Of a DNA stretch of 64,000 bases, positions 36,051 to 48,725 are shown one piece after another. The stretch's first letter is position 1, and each line of letters begins with the position of its first letter. Made by a program: the position numbers and the translations under genes. The DNA comes from Selaginella tamariscina. Taxonomy: Eukaryota; Streptophyta; Lycopodiopsida; Selaginellales; Selaginellaceae. The notes under the pieces were generated by a model. It ran no database searches and was not told the origin of the DNA. It was given only the letters and a program-made list of their open reading frames with translations. The stretch lies in the NCBI GenBank assembly GCA_003024785.1, contig PUQB01000376.1, positions 1 to 64,000 of the forward strand. The letters are read 5' to 3'.

Positions 36051-39000
36051 AAGTTTGAGTGAAACGAATAATGTAAACAGAGTAACAAATAATATTAAAG
36101 CGAAATACCCAACTTTAAGCAATTTAAAATCTGTAAGTACATTTTAATTGACAGTTCCATCCATGTTCGATATATGTACCTTTAACATGTTATTTAATAA
36201 TATTATTAAATTATCCTTTATTATGATTGTACTTATTTAAATATATTCAAATATATCTTTAGATATACTTTGGTATATACTATATAGCATATTTCTAAAA
36301 TATTTTATTTTATAATTATTTAAACAAAGTTTAAAATTTAAACCATTTTAAACATTGAAAAACAATAAAATACTCTAATTTTGTTTATTATTTAAATTTC
36401 TTAAATGAATTTATTTAGGTATCAAGTAATTAAGGTATATTAATTGGTGGGCAACACTATGTATCACAATACAATAAGCTATTTTAATATTTATTTATCC
36501 ACAGTGGCTTGCATATTTAATTTAATTAGTTATGATCACATCTAAATTAATATTTGAGTAACTTTCATATAAATTTTGCATACTTCTTGTAAACTATACT
36601 TGTTGGGTGACAAAGAATATTAACTATAATTACATTTGATGATTTTTTATTTAGGTTAGTATATTTATTTTAATATTTTATAACACCTAAATTTGTGTTT
36701 ATAAATAATGAGATTACACTTGGTACATTGAACAAAAAAATTTAATAATTATGCAGCAAATATTTAATCTTTTTAAAGCAAATATTTTGTTGCCTCAACA
36801 ACAAATTTAAGATGAAATTACTATATATATTAAACATTATTAATGCGTGTCATCATTCATAATATCTTTATTTATGAAGGTGAGACAAATTATAAAGCAA
36901 TATTAAAAACATAAAAGCAAAGGTTGAAATGATGTCATAGTGCTAGTTAAATACAATAATTCTTTAAAAAATCGAAAGGAACTAGGTGAAGTAACACAAA
37001 ATACTCATACTATCGTATTAACTTTAGAAGCTCATCTTATTCAGTTTGACAATGCCTTAAAGTTTAATACGTAAGAGTGAATACGTTTTTTTTTTTTTTA
37101 AAGTTTACTTTAAACATAAGGAATTATATATGAATAACTTGCCTTTCAAAACTTAAGAAGTTAAAGAGATTAGATGTGAATTATATGTCTTTAATTTTAA
37201 GGAAAATTTCTTACTTAAAAGTGTGAAAGCAAATCACATGAATCCTTAATACACCTAAATTAAGTAATTATCCATGCATGGACCCTTATTTTTATTTACT
37301 AGTATCGCATACTATTATGGTTGATAATTGACTAGCCCTCGTAATCACACACGATTATAATTATAATTTTGATGGGTTGAGAGTTAATGATCCCTTGATT
37401 TAGATCCGTAAGCAAAAAAAAATTAATTTTAAGGATAGGTTTTACTTATCCAACGTCAAGAGTGTATGTTTCTATTTCAAATTAATTATAATTATAATTT
37501 AAATTTTTAATTTAATATTTAAAATTAATAGTGGGATTTTCATGTTCAAAAGAATAAATTATAATTAAAATTTATAAACCTATTGTCTACCACGTTATAT
37601 TCTTCATTTTAAATAGGCTTAATCGTATGGTGTATGTTCTTGAAAAAATTTTACAACTAAGAATATGTTAATATTTACTTTTAAACATTATAAAAACGTA
37701 TCCTAAATTTAACGAAAACAACTCAAACTCAATTTTACCTTAAGATACTAAAATATAGCATGTATACTACATACATTGAAAATAAACACCCATTTTCAAG
37801 TGCATATTTATGTTCAAAATTTACATATTCATATTCACTCAATTTCTTAAGTTTAAGAATGAAAGAAAAAATATATATTTTAAAAATATTGGGTTGGTAT
37901 ATAAGACAAAATATTATAAAGATATTTTAAATTTTTAGTTTTTTAAATGAAATTTAAGATTTTAAGTTTAAACTATCTATCTTTAATATATATTACATTT
38001 TAATTTTCTAAACCCCTATTAAAAAGTAAGTTTCTCACTTATATAATTTCATTTATAAAAAAGTTTAGGATTAAATAAAAACTGAACTATTCAAATAACA
38101 TATTCTTAATATATTCTTCATTCAAGTCTTAATATGTAACTATATACTTATATTATATTATGCAGGTTATATATAAATTATAGAATGTTATATAAATATA
38201 TTAAATATTTTAAATATGACAGGTATTGAGAACCAATTGTGTTAGGAGACTACCCAAAACCGACGTTTTGGCTGCAGGAAACAGGTTGCCTATGTTTACA
38301 TTGGATCAGAAAGCTTGTCTTGTATGTGAGAGAGCATGCATCTTCATCTAAGATGTGTGTGTTTATGTGTGTCTGAGAAAGAGAGATGTACCTGTAATCC
38401 CTCTGCATGCATGTAATATACAGATAAACATGTGTATATGTATGCATACATATAGAGAGAGATGTCCACATTCACGGGTGCACACTCACCATGTGTGAGT
38501 GATTATGTTTTCATTAATATAAATATAATGGCATGTGTTGTGTTCTTGCAGTGTGTGTGTGTGTGTGTAGAGACGCGTGTGCATATATGCCTCTATGTAT
38601 GTAATATGTAATATATATGCATACTATATCTGGAAATGTGTACACATGTGTCTGTGTTTTTATGTGAAAGTTATTACACTGCAGATTGCATCAGACTTGT
38701 TGTACACTGTTCCAAGGGGATTTTGGAAATTGGTTGTTTACGTGGTTGAACATTACAACAACCCTGTAATTATAAACACAACAAAAAATAGTATGAACTA
38801 TACATATATTAATACATACGATTCAATGTTGAACAACCTGCAGCAATATCTACTAGACACAATATCTATTTCAGGAGGGATTACCTTTACACTTTGTTTG
38901 ACTCAGTTAGTCAAGACTTGTTCAATTTAAATATATATATAAAATATAATAATGAACATGAGATATTCTTTATTTATTCTGTTGTACCTTTTTTTATCTC

Positions 39001-39155
39001 TTGTATTGTGATATTTATAATTATTCTATATTCTTATTCATCCAACGTTAGGTGGGGTACAAGTTATACTGTATACGAAACATACTGTAAAAGGTACCGC
39101 CTTTATAACTATTCGTTAGCCTTATGTAGCTGCATCAGACTGGTTCTACATTGTT
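36051..39155. other. AT-rich stretch, no supportable gene
   Basis: Contains poly-T and TG/GT microsatellite patches (for example 38551-38570). ORFs at 38577-38930 and 38894-39181 are AT-rich and overlap simple repeats. A phrase in the former (WKLVVYVVEHYNN) is not assignable to a family. Confidence 0.4.
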
Positions 39156-39159
39156 CCAT

Positions 39160-39545
39160 GAACAAAGCTAAAACCCTATAACTTACCAGTGATCATTTTG
39201 TCCTAATCATGTCAAATAAGTGAGCGATCACCATTTGGTATATTCTACATGAAATACATTCTTAGGTGACGGAGAGTTTATGCAGCCATATCAATATGAA
39301 ATAACTGCAAATGGCACTTGTTATATATAATACAACTGCAAGTCGTAGAGACAATTCATGAGTATGTACCATATTATATCCGTACATGAGGGATTGCATA
39401 CAAATCAAATCAAGTCAAGTCAAGTGAAGTCGATCTCTATAACTGGAGTGTGTCGGTGATTTCTATAGCTGGAGTGTGTATGATAGTGTGTGCATGGAAC
39501 TGCATATGTGTAGTCAAGTCAAGCAAAACAATGAATATGAGATAT
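39160..39545. pseudogene. Hint relic H: exon 3/4 fragment joined to an inverted exon 1 promoter
   Basis: On the plus strand 39166-39280 matches the end of exon 3, intron 3 and the start of exon 4 (...GATCATTTTGTCC..., then GGTGACGGAGAGTTTA). At about 39281 it switches to the reverse complement of a Hint start: cagccatatcaatatg, a TATA box near 39322 and W-box repeats (AGTCAA at 39413 and 39418, more near 39500). It is a fold-back fusion of two copies in opposite orientation. Confidence 0.7.
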
Positions 39546-39583
39546 ATTATTATATAGAGTCGAGTCAAGCAAAATAACACAAT

Positions 39584-39741
39584 TGTGAGAGTTCGGAATA
39601 TAAAAATGTGTATATCCATTAGTTCAGAAATCCTAACTTATATACAAGAGCAAGTGGTTCAGATTGAATTTCCGACCGTTATCAAAATCCACTACGCTAA
39701 TAATAGTATGTGCACATGCAGCCATACATGTGAATCTTACA
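39584..39741 (-). repeat. 3' LTR of the split gypsy element
   Basis: About 158 bp. Shorter than its partner because the right copy has an extra repeat of the ctcggaatataaaaa segment and other indels. Confidence 0.8.
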
Positions 39742-39889
39742 TCATCCCCTCCTTTTGGATGAATGTAAGTTGGTTAGGGTTCTCTTGTAGATGGGTCCAG
39801 ATCTAGAGGAACATCAGGAGGAGGCACTGGTGAATCTGTAAGCGGCACAACTTATTCCCGTTACACAAAATGCTTCAACTGTTACACAT

Positions 39890-41147
39890 GTATAATCTCT
39901 GAAGGATTGGGTTAAATGTCATACTGAACCTCATAAACTTGCGGCCCTACTTGCCGTAGCACTCGATACGGTCCTTTCCATTGAGGAAGGAGACTCTTAA
40001 CTAAACCACGTACCGTAAGCTTGGGAAAACGAACCAACACCAGTTCATCAACCTTGTACTCTACATGAGGATGATGGTGCGAGTTGTAGCGTTGTTATTG
40101 TCCTACTTGTATGCAGCCCAAGTGTTCTGCTGACTTTACACAAACCAATGGAAGAATGCTCATTAGATATTGATCCCACAACCTAGCATTAGTAGCTCGT
40201 GGTAATCGAGAAGGCAAACCCAACTCCGTTGACAACACCGGGTCATGACCATATAAGAGCTTATATGGGGAAGTACTAATGGAACTTTATACTCCAGTGA
40301 CATAAGCATATTGAAGAAACGGTAGATAACATCCCAATTCGAATGTTGAAAGTTCATATATTTTGTGATCCATCCCCTTGAAGGTTCTGACGAGTCGTTC
40401 CACTAAACCATCTGTCTAAGGATGATAAGCACTTGTGAAAGTGTGGCATATCCCTAGTTGAGACGTTAAAACATGAAATGCCTCAGCCATAAATGCAGGA
40501 CCATTATTCAAGAAAATTCGCTTTGGACAAGAATGTTGGAACACGACCTAATTAAGGAGAAACTGACCAACAGAAGCAGTCGCACTAACAAGAGCACTAA
40601 CTTCTACCCAACGAGTTAGGTAATCAAAGCAATAATAACATATTCGTTGTCAGCAATTGACCGGAAAAAGGTCCCATTAAATCAAATGCCACCAACTCAA
40701 ACAGACGAGAAACTGCAATTGACTCCAACCGTCCTTCCGAAACATATGGGGAGTATTGCGAGCTTGGCACCACACACAGCTACGCACATACCGAATCACA
40801 TTTCCTCGCAACTCCAGCCAATAGAAAGATCTGTGCAGCTTCTCCATCACACAACGATATCCCATGTGCCTGCCAAGAATACGAGAGTCAAGGTAAGCAT
40901 GGAGGAAGCGTGGAATGAAGACTGAAGGCACCACCAATTGCAAAGAATCATCTGGATCAGTCCCCACAAAATAAAGAAGGTCGTCATGAAGGCGATATTG
41001 CGAATGTAAATGCATGAAAGGCAAGTCATCAGCAAGTGATACAGGATTCTCAAACCCATCACGAAGCCTTCGAATCCACAGCTCAACCTTTTGAGCTTCC
41101 TGAACCTCATCCAAAGTCGCAAATCTAACTCTGCATTCTGCGGACAC
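39890..41147 (-). pseudogene. Integrase of the split gypsy element
   Basis: The H2C2 finger (HMGYRCVMEKLHRSFYW ... CVWCQA) is read at 40980-40700. Parts of the core include AYHPxTDGLVERLVRTF at about 40430-40380, where the Gln codon is a TAG stop. The C-terminal GPY/F module is read at 40075-39900 as LLPQWKGPYRVLRQVGPQVY, ending in a stop. No chromodomain follows. Several stops and shifts interrupt the frame. Confidence 0.82.
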
Positions 41148-41839
41148 TAAACATCAAGCACAACAACTACTGATGGTATGGAATCTTCGTCCAAAAAGTC
41201 CATTGAAGCTGGAACAACTAGTTCCTCTGGGGCAACAAAAAAGAAAGAAGGTGGAAGAGGAGCCTGAGAAAGAGCATCAACATCAGCCATGGAACTTCCT
41301 AGGCGATGAACAACTTCAAAGTCGTAAATTTGAAGTTTCAAGGCCCACCGAGCAATACGACCAATTAAATTCTTCCGCTTCAACAACGAAGTGACTGCTG
41401 CATGATCACTTTCCAACAACATCCACGAACCATGCAAGTAGGCACGGAGCTTCTCAAAACCCCAAACTGCTGCTAGACACTCCTTTTCTATCGTGGAGTA
41501 GTTCACCTCTGCTGGCTTCAATGTATGGCTGATGTACACAATGGGATGTCGTTGGCCAGGAACACTCGTACTCTCCTGCATCAATATGCCCCCGAGGCCG
41601 ATATCAGAAGCATCTACATGCAAGATAAAAGGATGGGTGTAATTCGGGTACGCCAAAATTGGAGGAGTCGTCAACAACTCTTTGAGATCTGCAAATGCCT
41701 GCTTGCAATCCTTAGACCAAATAAAAGAAGTCATTAACAACTTCAACAACGCGCGCAATGGTGTAGTACAATCTGAAAGATGATCCACAAAATGACCCAG
41801 ATATTGTACTTTGCCAAGAAAGCGTTGCACATCATTCAC
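41147..41839 (-). pseudogene. RNase H domain of the split gypsy element
   Basis: A 230-codon open frame. QRFLGKVQYLGHFV is the reverse-transcriptase thumb. FILHVDASDIGLGGILMQ carries the first RNase H catalytic Asp, YSTIEKECLAAVW the Glu, and LLESDHAAV the next Asp. The frame is open but detached from its neighbours by stops, so no polyprotein can be made. Confidence 0.9.
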
Positions 41840-41929
41840 ACACTTTGGGTAGAGAACTTCAAAACTATAACTAGTTTGTCAGGATCGACTTGTAAACTTT
41901 CACGTGAAATGCGATAACCAAATAAGTAG

Positions 41930-42734
41930 TGTCCTTTGATCCAAACACACACTTAGATGGCTTCAACTTCAAACCAACTTCCCGCAGCCGATCCAAAACC
42001 TTACGTACATCACCGACATGCTCCTCTTACGTTCCATCCGAATGGATTAAAACATCATCGATGAAATCGGCAGTCACCTCCGGCATGTCGCAAAGAACCT
42101 CGTCCATCATACGTTGGAAAGTTGCTGGAGCATTGCCCAAACCGAAAGGCATCACCAATAACTCGTACAAGCCAAATGGTGTCCGAAAAGCAGTCTTGGG
42201 AATGTCCATGTTAGCCATCGGAACTTGCCAATATCCAGAGGCAAGATCTAACTTGGTGAACCAGCGGCTCCGCCCCAATCAATCCAAAAGGTCTGTAGTA
42301 TGAGAAAGTGGGTACACATCTGAGACGGTTACCTCATTTAATGGGTGATAGTCAATGTAGAATTGAATGCTCCCATTAGGCTTTGTTACAAGATGAGGTT
42401 CGCACGCCTAAGGACTTTGAGATTTCAAGATAACACCCTTATCCAACATTTTTTTGACATTCGCTCGTAAGATCTTGAGCTCTTTTGGTGATCGGTGCCG
42501 AACAAGTACCTTGATTGGCCTAGCATGTCCAGTTAAAATAGGGTGGCGTTTCGCAATCTTGGCCCTAGATGACAAGTCGAAGTTAAAAAGATTAGCATAC
42601 TCCTTCTTGAGTTGATTAACAACTGCAGCATAACGATCATTTAATGGATCCAGAGAAGGAAAGAAAGAGCATGAAGGGAAAATGGTTGGAAGTAGGGGTG
42701 AGACAAAAGTGATTGGAAGCAAAGGTGGAAGCAA
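41930..42734 (-). pseudogene. Reverse transcriptase of the split gypsy element
   Basis: KLDLASGYWQVPM, FRTPFGLYELLVMPFGLGNA and TADFIDDVLIHS (the xxDD catalytic box as FIDD) are read at 42278-42027. The N-terminal part (RHRSPKELKILRANVKKML, VILKSQSP) is read at 42534-42408. A stop lies between them. Confidence 0.9.
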
Positions 42735-42789
42735 ATGAACGAAGTGAAATAAAAATAAGAGAAATGGAAGAAAGACGAGGGAGAATCAA

Positions 42790-43200
42790 ACAGGGGGAGA
42801 CTTTTCAAAGTCACACTTGGCATGATTGCGATTCAACCAATCCATACCAAGAATAAGGTGAAAGTTGACTCGGCACCACCTACAAAGATTAAAGCTCAAG
42901 CTCACGATCATCCATACGAACAACAATGTCAACTTCATCCTACGAACAAGCATGAGTGTGTCCGTTGCCATACAAAATGAAGACTGATTCTACTGCACGA
43001 CACAAATGAAGGCTGCAACGTGTAGCAATAGATTGAGAAATAAAGGACAAACTCGAACATGTATCCACCAACACTGAAAGGAAAACAGGACGTGGCGTGT
43101 GATTAAATCGAGCTTAAAAAGTGAAGACCGGATGATTTAGTGCCGAGTGAACCCCTTGATGATAATCCCAAAAGAAAGACGGAGGGGTCACTAATTTATT
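42790..43200 (-). pseudogene. Retropepsin of the split gypsy element
   Basis: VFLSVLVDTCSSLSFISQSIA is the active-site region, with Gly of DTG replaced by Cys. NFHLILGMDWLNRNHA is the ILGMDWL motif. Stops and shifts separate the two parts. Confidence 0.8.
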
Positions 43201-43630
43201 CGCACGAGGACCCTCCTCTATTCGTGCAATTCGTCGTTTCCCGGAAGATCCACCGCATCACAACCTTCCACTACAGCAGCACCAACTGGACGTTGTTGAC
43301 GCCATGGCCTCCACCCTGAAAATGGGGGACGCCAATCGGGAAACCGTTGACAGTGCTGATATGTGTGTCCAACCTCATCACACGCCCTCGTCCTCGTCCA
43401 TGGGCCCAACCTTGTGCTGGTACACGAGCAGCAACAGCCTCAACCTCCATCGGAGCAGGTCCATCCCCAACATGAAGTGGAACGAGAGCACGTGAAGGTG
43501 CAAGTGGGAGAGGTGACGACTCATATCATTGTGCCAGTCTTAAAGCAACGTCAAGAGTCATTAGAGCTAGTTCATGCACAAGCCCCACAAGGTCTTGACG
43601 AAGTGCTGGCCACAAATGCACGTTGTAACT
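43201..43630 (-). pseudogene. 3' part of gag (zinc knuckle region) of the split gypsy element
   Basis: Directly continues the gag frame from the other side of the nested element: VHLWPALRQDLVGLVHELAL, then a PAPMEVEAV linker and a nucleocapsid-like CDEVGHTYQHC knuckle lacking the first cysteine. The split point lies in the codons for Ser-Cys/Tyr-Asn. Confidence 0.8.
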
Positions 43631-44180
43631 AAAGTGGGCATGATACGTGAAAATGGGAATATAAAATAAATTACTAATTAATACTTAAGTTTTAATTATT
43701 AATTAATCATTTAATTAATATGTAATTAAGCCTTAAATATTAATTAATTAATTAATTAATCCTTCAATAACCTTACTTAGTAAGGAATATTCCTAAAATA
43801 TCTTAGAATATTCATATTATTCTAAAAATAGTTTACAATAATGAAGAAATACTATCAAACATAATTACAAATGAAATCATTTTCTTATCAACATGTTAAT
43901 TTTTTATAAATACTTTCTTCCTATCATAAGAGAAATTTCTCATTTTTGTCTAAATCATCTCTCCGGATTAATCAAATCATTTTGGTCAATATCTTGATGT
44001 TGTTGCCACCACTTAACACTCTCACGAATGCAATTGGGAGTTGCCATCCTTGTTAATACATAAGATGTGATAAGAAGGTCTGCATAAAGGCTCATCTAAA
44101 AACTGACGTTCCTTAAGAATAATATTATAAAGCGCCCGGTTGCTATCCTTCATTTTATAAAATTCAAAATCACGAGAAAG
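43631..44180. other. AT-rich left subterminal region of the nested element
   Basis: Contains direct TTAATTAA-type runs (43680-43790) and AATATTC-rich repeats (43790-43840). A similar AATATTC-rich composition occurs at the right end (56700-56830). No gene. Confidence 0.5.
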
Positions 44181-44187
44181 AAAAGCT

Positions 44188-44990
44188 TCAGGAAATGTTG
44201 ATACGGTGGATACTGCTCACAAAATTTTCGAGATTCTTCTTTCTGAGGCACGTATCCAAGTAGTTCACTAGCTCATCCATGATATCGGTATCAGAATATG
44301 GATCGAAAGTGATTGGATGAATACAAGCAATGTTTTGGTTGAGCATAGCCTTCTGAGGAGAGTCGTCTACTACTAACATGTGCGTTCTTCATTATCCTTA
44401 AGCGACTGATCTCCCCATGAGTCCCAATTATTCTTTCATTCTTGAAGAAGTATGGCTTGCTTTCCTTTTTTTATATTGTGAAATTCGAGAGGTTTATAAC
44501 ATATTCGCTGGTCAAAAATCCAATCTTTACGAATCACCTCTTCTGCAACACTACAATGTTTCTTAAGCAAATTCAACAGCGGTGTTAAGTTATGAATCTG
44601 CATGCATGACCAAATCCCCACAAGCGCACCCATCTCCTTAAGCTTTTGAAAGAGACGATCCAACCCTGGACGAAAAATAATATCATATCGAAATTTACCA
44701 TGACAAGGAATGAAATCTCCTTGTTTGATTTTTTTTTCCTATCCTCGGGCCTTTGTCGATGAAGCAGAACACCATTGACATCCAACAACACAATATGGCC
44801 ATGAGTAACATGGATAGCGTTGCCTCTTGAATACTTTGCAAATCACTTGTTTGCTCCCTTTCACATTTATCCGTTGCCACTATCTCGTTGCCTATCCCTT
44901 CATCATTTAATTGTACATCATCCTTACAAGATTCAGATATTGCATGCGCTGAAGAAATTGATTTCGGAACTGAAGCCAATAAAAATGATG
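44188..44990 (-). pseudogene. FCP1-like (NLI-interacting factor type) HAD phosphatase fragment, plant family
   Basis: Read on the minus strand in three shifted pieces. VLLDVNGVLLHRQRP is the HAD motif-1 region, here with Asn in place of the second Asp as in the plant DLNGLL-type subfamily. FRPGLDRLFQKLKEMG and VGIWSCMQIHNLTPLL match the RPG...GIWSS...N block. WIFDQRICYKPLEF and MLVVDDSPQKAMLNQNIACI match the WDQ..C and LIDDSPxKAxxNPxN blocks. Order and spacing fit the family. One frame change falls at an A9 run near 44725, another near 44375. No start or promoter is obvious: 44979 gives a Met followed by a low-complexity leader. Probably a host gene fragment carried by the element. Confidence 0.8.
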
Positions 44991-45425
44991 ATAAAAAACT
45001 GAAGTGGCCCCCATGGTAACGATGTTTTGAGCTGCATTATTATCCATTTCCTGCATGAACTCTGTCATTCTGACATGTGGCACAAGAAATTGTCGCCAAA
45101 CCCCTCTCTTACCTCATGGCAATGCTGAAAATCCATGTTCTCAATGTTTCATTACATCTGCAAAATGATAATTAGCTGACCTTAAAATTATCAAGGTATA
45201 TTATTTACCTTGTTAATGTGTGACCCATGTTTGAACTAAAAGCTTCATTAATCCTTGAGAATTTATTTTCTGTACAAATATAAACGAAATATACAAAAAT
45301 GCCTTATGTTACACTCATTTACAACTATTCGTCACTCTAAGAACTCATTAACAATTCTTCTTCGCTATTACCTTCTGAGTGAGGCGAAGAAGGTCTAAGC
45401 CGCTTGTGAGATGGTTCAAGATCTT
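44991..45425. other. Spacer in the nested element, no gene seen
   Basis: Short out-of-frame pieces only. It may contain the 3' untranslated part of the minus-strand gene that ends near 45430. Confidence 0.35.
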
Positions 45426-48398
45426 CTATCTTCTATTGATGTTTCCATGGGTAATGGAGTGTTGTTCTGTACTCCTCGAGATAACTTCCGGTCTAATATC
45501 TGATTGAAGTTCGTCCTCAGACTCCGACATTGAACCAGATTCGTCTTCAGAGCTATCGCACTTATCTGGAGGGAACTTTCTCAAATACTCCTTTATGGAT
45601 TCGTTGGGGTAGTCAGTTGAGAACCCTCTATCCACTTGTTCAGGTCCTCAACCATGGTCTTATTTTTCAACGGCAAACACACATGTATCCGAAGGTAACA
45701 CTCCTTCAAGACGGACCCCCTAGTGCAGTAGTCAAAAACCCACGCATCACTGTGAGGACCCCTGATCAAGTTGACGATGCTCCGTGCCGCTTGACTTGTA
45801 ATGTTTGGATAACGTACATTGCCGAATACGTCACTCACCTATCGGTGTATCGGATGGAGGTTCAGGGCCGTTGGAGTGCAAACAGATGCCTGGCCAGTCA
45901 TTTGGAAGTTTGAAATTGTTTGGCGCATTCCTAACAACCAAGTGAACAACCGAATCAATGCACTTCGGATCAGCATCATTCATATAAAATCCTGTCCAAC
46001 GATGTTTATTCCTCTTGGCAAAGGCGAAGGCAAAGTATCGGTGACATGAGCAAGAATCAAGAAATAAATACCTGAAAACGTAGATATCAGTCAAGAGTGC
46101 AAGTATGAATTCAATAATAAATACCTTCTTGTACATGCTTGCACGGCTAAGTTTCTCCACCAAATCCTCTAGTCCTGTCTGTCGAAGGATTTTTTGACAC
46201 CCGCCGATCCATCACGAACAATTGAAACGGTTTCCTACAAGCAGTGATGGTACCCCATAAAGTCTCCGAATCTAACAACAAACATCTGTAGGGCTTGTCG
46301 TGATTCGTAGCATCCTCCTTTATAAGGTTCAACTCGGTTCTCCGCTGCTGAAGGACTGCCATAAGAGAAGGCGTCATCGCAATGTTCTCCTTTTTGGCGT
46401 TGGCGTGCAATAGATTCTTGCCCAGATCTTCCGATTGATTCACCCATTCGACAAGCATATCATCGTTTGTCACATGCAAATATTTCTGACCTCTTCGTAT
46501 GTTGAAGGAGGTCCAACCCAGTTTGTGGCAGTGTATTCCCAACCACTCCTTGAAGTGCCTGACCGTCTTCAACTCCATTGCCTTGAGATGAAAAGGAGAG
46601 GTGGGGCTGCTGTTGTTAATCTGTAATTTGCCATCAATCACCAAATCAGCCAAGACTTCCATCTCCTCCATCGTTGTTCCATTTAAAGGCTTCAACCATG
46701 TGAGCTTGAAATCGTTGTCTACATCCTTTATAGATTGAACAGACTTAGCCTTCGGCGTCTTACTGGGTTTCTTTGCAGACTTCTCTGAGGGCTCCTCTTC
46801 ACTTGTCTGCTTCTTCTTCAGTGTTCCTTTTGCAAAGGATTCCATAATCCCCAACCATTTGGCAAAGATCCTATCCTCGGACAAGAAATCAACATCATCA
46901 AAAAGGATGTTTCCTTCCCGCCCACCTGGGCAAAATCAACTGCTACAATTTCTTCAACTCTCTGAAAAAAAGACAGATTAATATACCGGAGATAAATCCC
47001 GCCCAAACAATTTGCTTACCCGTAGTCCGCAGATTGTGTATTCCCTGCGGTAGCTCTTTGTGGTCGCTAAAGAGATTCCCACACGGCTCACGTGTGTTTG
47101 AACTTCTCCCATATTTTGCTGTTGTAGTGGTTGGTGTCTGCAGCGTTCCCATTTGCCGATAACTTATGGTACTGCTCGATTGTGAGATTCGGCTTCGCTA
47201 AAAACACCGATCTTTTTGTCACTTCTCACGGGTATGCTCGGAAAGTTTTGTTGCCATCGTTCCTTTGTGTGTGTTCATCGAGAAGTCGTTGAGCTGCCAT
47301 TATTTGTCTGGCCACTAATGATGTAGTACTTGATGATTTTCTATTCTCCGTCTGAATCTTCCTCATTTGTTCTGGTGTTGTGATCCACACTTTGTCAGCG
47401 CCTTTGTTTCTCTCGTAGTATGGCACAAAACAGCATTATGTGGAACGGTGTAAGAATTGTCGTCCTTCATCTTCTCCATGAGCTCAGCTACACGTTCCTG
47501 GTTGAGTGGCCTGTAATTGAAGTTTGGGTTGACGCTGCAATATTAACCCTACACTATAAATCCTATCATCCAACATCATTTCCTTGTGGCTTATTGCAGC
47601 ATGGGATGCAGCTGACAAAACGACGATGATTTTCTTTACGATCCGAATCAACATGTGTGATCCCCGATTGATGCTGTTCTAATGTTCTCGGCACACTCTT
47701 CCAGCTCCCAAATTTTAAGCAAATTGAACGTGATCTGTAAAGAACCTGAGACCGCCACCCTCTCAATCTCCTTATGATGTCGCTGTGTTCTTCTTCAATG
47801 TGAAGAGGGACGATTGCTCCACTTGTGGATTTTCTGTATTGTGAAGCAATCTCTCTGAGAATACACCTACTCGATGAGTCTGAAGATCTTCGAAGTAGAC
47901 ATCCAGTTGGATCCCCTCCATAGATGGGCTTTTTGAGTTGAAGAAGAACTCCACAGGTCAACATCATTAGTGAACACGTGAACGTCATTATCCACAAGTC
48001 GACAAAACCACCCGAAATTAATGTTGTAACTGGGACCTCTGGATCCGAGAACGTGACATTGGATGGAACAAGGCATATGTGTCGAGCATCGTTCAATCTG
48101 GGTTCAGAGCATGCTTTCGGATGCTTGACTAGCACACCCACTTTCCATTGTTTTGCTTGTCCATGCGATGTGACAGAGGTTAGTTTGACAGCAACCATGG
48201 TTGTTCCAATGCGCTTCCCGTTTAGTTTGAAATATGGCCAAGTTGATTCCAGAATCCCCCTGCCCATCTCTTCTCCTGCTCTCTCTTTAATGTCACCTCA
48301 ATTCCACATCTGAATACAAAAATGATTAGTTCAAGCACATATCCGAGTATAACAGATTTTATTTTAATTCTTACCCAGAATTTGACGACGACTCCATA
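45426..48398 (-). pseudogene. Long multi-exon gene of the nested element; possible ParB-like plus methyltransferase-like protein
   Basis: Likely start is ATG 48398 (MESSSNSG, donor gtaaga at about 48375). Open pieces follow on the minus strand: 48267-47566, 47510-47226, 46950-46147 and 46163-45426, joined by probable introns (for example donor near 47018 and acceptor after tttttttcag near 46966) and by several frameshifts. NYRPLNQERVAELMEKMKDD (about 47500-47445) recalls the N-terminal box of ParB-like domains. A lysine/glutamate-rich linker (TLKKKQTSEEEPSEK) precedes a globular part. AWVFDYCTRGSVLKEC (about 45750) resembles methyltransferase motif I (DxFxGxGSvLkE), with LVRNAPNNFKLP earlier. 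The C-terminus is acidic (DSSEDESGSMSESEDE). ParB-methyltransferase fusions are known in mobile DNA of prokaryotes, but the match here is weak. It could instead be an unknown element-encoded protein. Confidence 0.4.
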
Positions 48399-48720
48399 CT
48401 AATGACTCGATCTCCTTGTTTAATTAAATCGTCCTTCTGCAAAATAATACACTATGAATACAAATCATATAAAAACGCACACACACTTGTATAAACCCGA
48501 ATATACAAAAATAATACACAGAGAGAAGTGACGGAATTAACTGTCCAAAGCTCACATTTGTGCTAGTGCAAAAGAAAGATAACATTTCGTTTTAGAACCA
48601 CCACAAATGTGAGCTCTGGACAGTTTTACATAGATTCCTAGCTTTTACTCGAAATATTATGATAAGATGATAAAAGTAAATAAAATGAGATATGCAACTT
48701 ATATATACTAATACACATAT
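48399..48720. other. Presumed promoter region of the minus-strand gene
   Basis: Between the probable ATG at 48398 and palindrome array 1. A fold-back pair is visible: tgtccaaagctcacatttgtg (48541-48561) and its near complement cacaaatgtgagctctggaca (48602-48622). Confidence 0.45.
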
Positions 48721-48725
48721 GGAAG

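Noticed and set aside
41929..42303. Plus-strand ORFs at 40647-40925, 41173-41394, 41525-41737 and 41929-42303
   Set aside because: All are opposite to the pol domains of the minus-strand gypsy element.
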